19,838 bases of DNA from Candolleomyces eurysporus (taxonomy: Eukaryota > Basidiomycota > Agaricomycetes > Agaricales > Psathyrellaceae). Below the pieces are notes generated by a model. The model had not been told where the DNA came from, made no database searches, and saw only the letters and a list, made by a program, of their open reading frames with translations. Below, piece after piece: positions 19,389-19,838 of this stretch. The stretch is from positions 1-19,838 of the forward strand of contig JANBPK010000169.1 of NCBI GenBank assembly GCA_027579435.1, given 5' to 3'. A program made the translations under genes and the position numbers. The number at the start of each line of letters is the position of its first letter. The stretch's first letter is position 1.

Positions 19389-19838
19389 TCAGAGCTGAAC
19401 GACGTGGCCTGCGGCAAGGGCCTCAGCGAAGGCGATGCGCACGGCATCCTCAGAGGGATGCTTCTTGTAGCAGGCACCAGAAACTCCGCTAACGAGGGGT
19501 TGGACATTGTGCCTGCAATGTGGGTGAGGCGCAGATCGCACTGAGAATCAGAATGAGAAGCTTACCATCCACGGAACACGCCGACTTCCCGACCAGCAGT
19601 GACGACGTACCAGGTATCCTTGGCGGGCCGGAGGAGATTGTGGGTGTTGCAGTTCGCGCAAATGAAGCCGGACAGGGTGTCCCCTTGAGGAGGAGGAGGA
19701 GGAGCCGTCTCCTTCCCTTTGCCCTTGTCTACCGCACCGTTGGCAGCAGGAACGGGCTCAGGAGCAGAGGCAACTGTCTCGCCCTCTCCGTACTCCGCAN
19801 TGGGGAGCAGCGACAGGAGCAGCAGGCAGGCTTCCCAA
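19389..19838 (-). CDS. Cauli_VI (viroplasmin/RNase H1 N-terminal fold) protein, 5' truncated
   Basis: The 3' part of a gene that starts beyond the right edge. Exons 19838-19566 and 19512-19389 are joined by a 53-nt intron with good signals (GTAAGC, TTGCAG). The visible protein has a Pro/Ala-rich region (PEPVPAANGAVDKGKGKE, five prolines in a row), a CxxC element (FICANCNTHN), then WYVVTAGREVGVFRGWHNV and PLVSGVSGACYKKHPSEDA, the signature of the small domain shared by caulimovirus viroplasmin and RNase H1 N-termini, which binds RNA/DNA hybrids or dsRNA in some members. It ends about 15 residues later in GHVVQL. Fungal genomes carry many such proteins without the RNase H catalytic domain; none follows here. 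The N at 19800 reads best if skipped (LPAAPVAAPHAEY). Confidence 0.82.

Overview
The window is nuclear DNA of a filamentous basidiomycete, most likely an Agaricomycete (mushroom or wood/litter decayer). Every long gene is broken by 49-90 nt GT-AG introns. The gene set is typical of that class: a NACHT-ankyrin NLR, a GH115 glucuronidase, a Kyakuja-Dileera-Zisupton (KDZ) transposase and a small viroplasmin-fold (Cauli_VI) protein. No exon was taken from an annotation. I joined exons by hand from splice signals and required the reading frame to close.

Layout. 244-676 (+): end of an unidentified gene, weak. 1046-4287 (+): seven-exon NLR, 960 aa, with NACHT ATPase and about nine ankyrin repeats. 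4290-4802 (-): splice signals of a possible small antisense transcript. 4964-6381 (+): FES1, the Hsp70 nucleotide-exchange factor, seven exons. 6550-10666 (-): secreted GH115 xylan alpha-1,2-glucuronidase, 21 exons, 996 aa. 10667-12260: about 1.6 kb with no recognisable gene, including a strong hairpin upstream of GH115. 12261-12457: two-copy direct repeat. 12494-16298 (-): KDZ transposase, eleven exons, 1087 aa once two placeholder N bases are discounted. 16526-17517 (-) and 17749-18419 (+): two unrecognised genes transcribed divergently. 18483-18944 (-): small unrecognised gene. 19389-19838 (-): 3' part of a Cauli_VI-domain gene that runs off the right edge.

The left 10.7 kb is ordinary host chromosome: an innate-recognition-type NLR, a cytosolic chaperone cofactor and a hemicellulose-degrading enzyme. 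The right 8 kb is accessory: a KDZ transposon and a cluster of small, lineage-specific genes, some of which may be element cargo. No functional link between the two halves is visible. The most interesting points are an Asp-to-Asn change in a normally conserved KDZ transposase motif, the two unknown genes beside it, and the short motif-bearing N-terminus of the NLR.

Nine N bases are present, most of them beside homopolymer runs. In at least three coding exons the frame is correct only if the N is skipped, so they look like assembly placeholders, not real bases or mutations.
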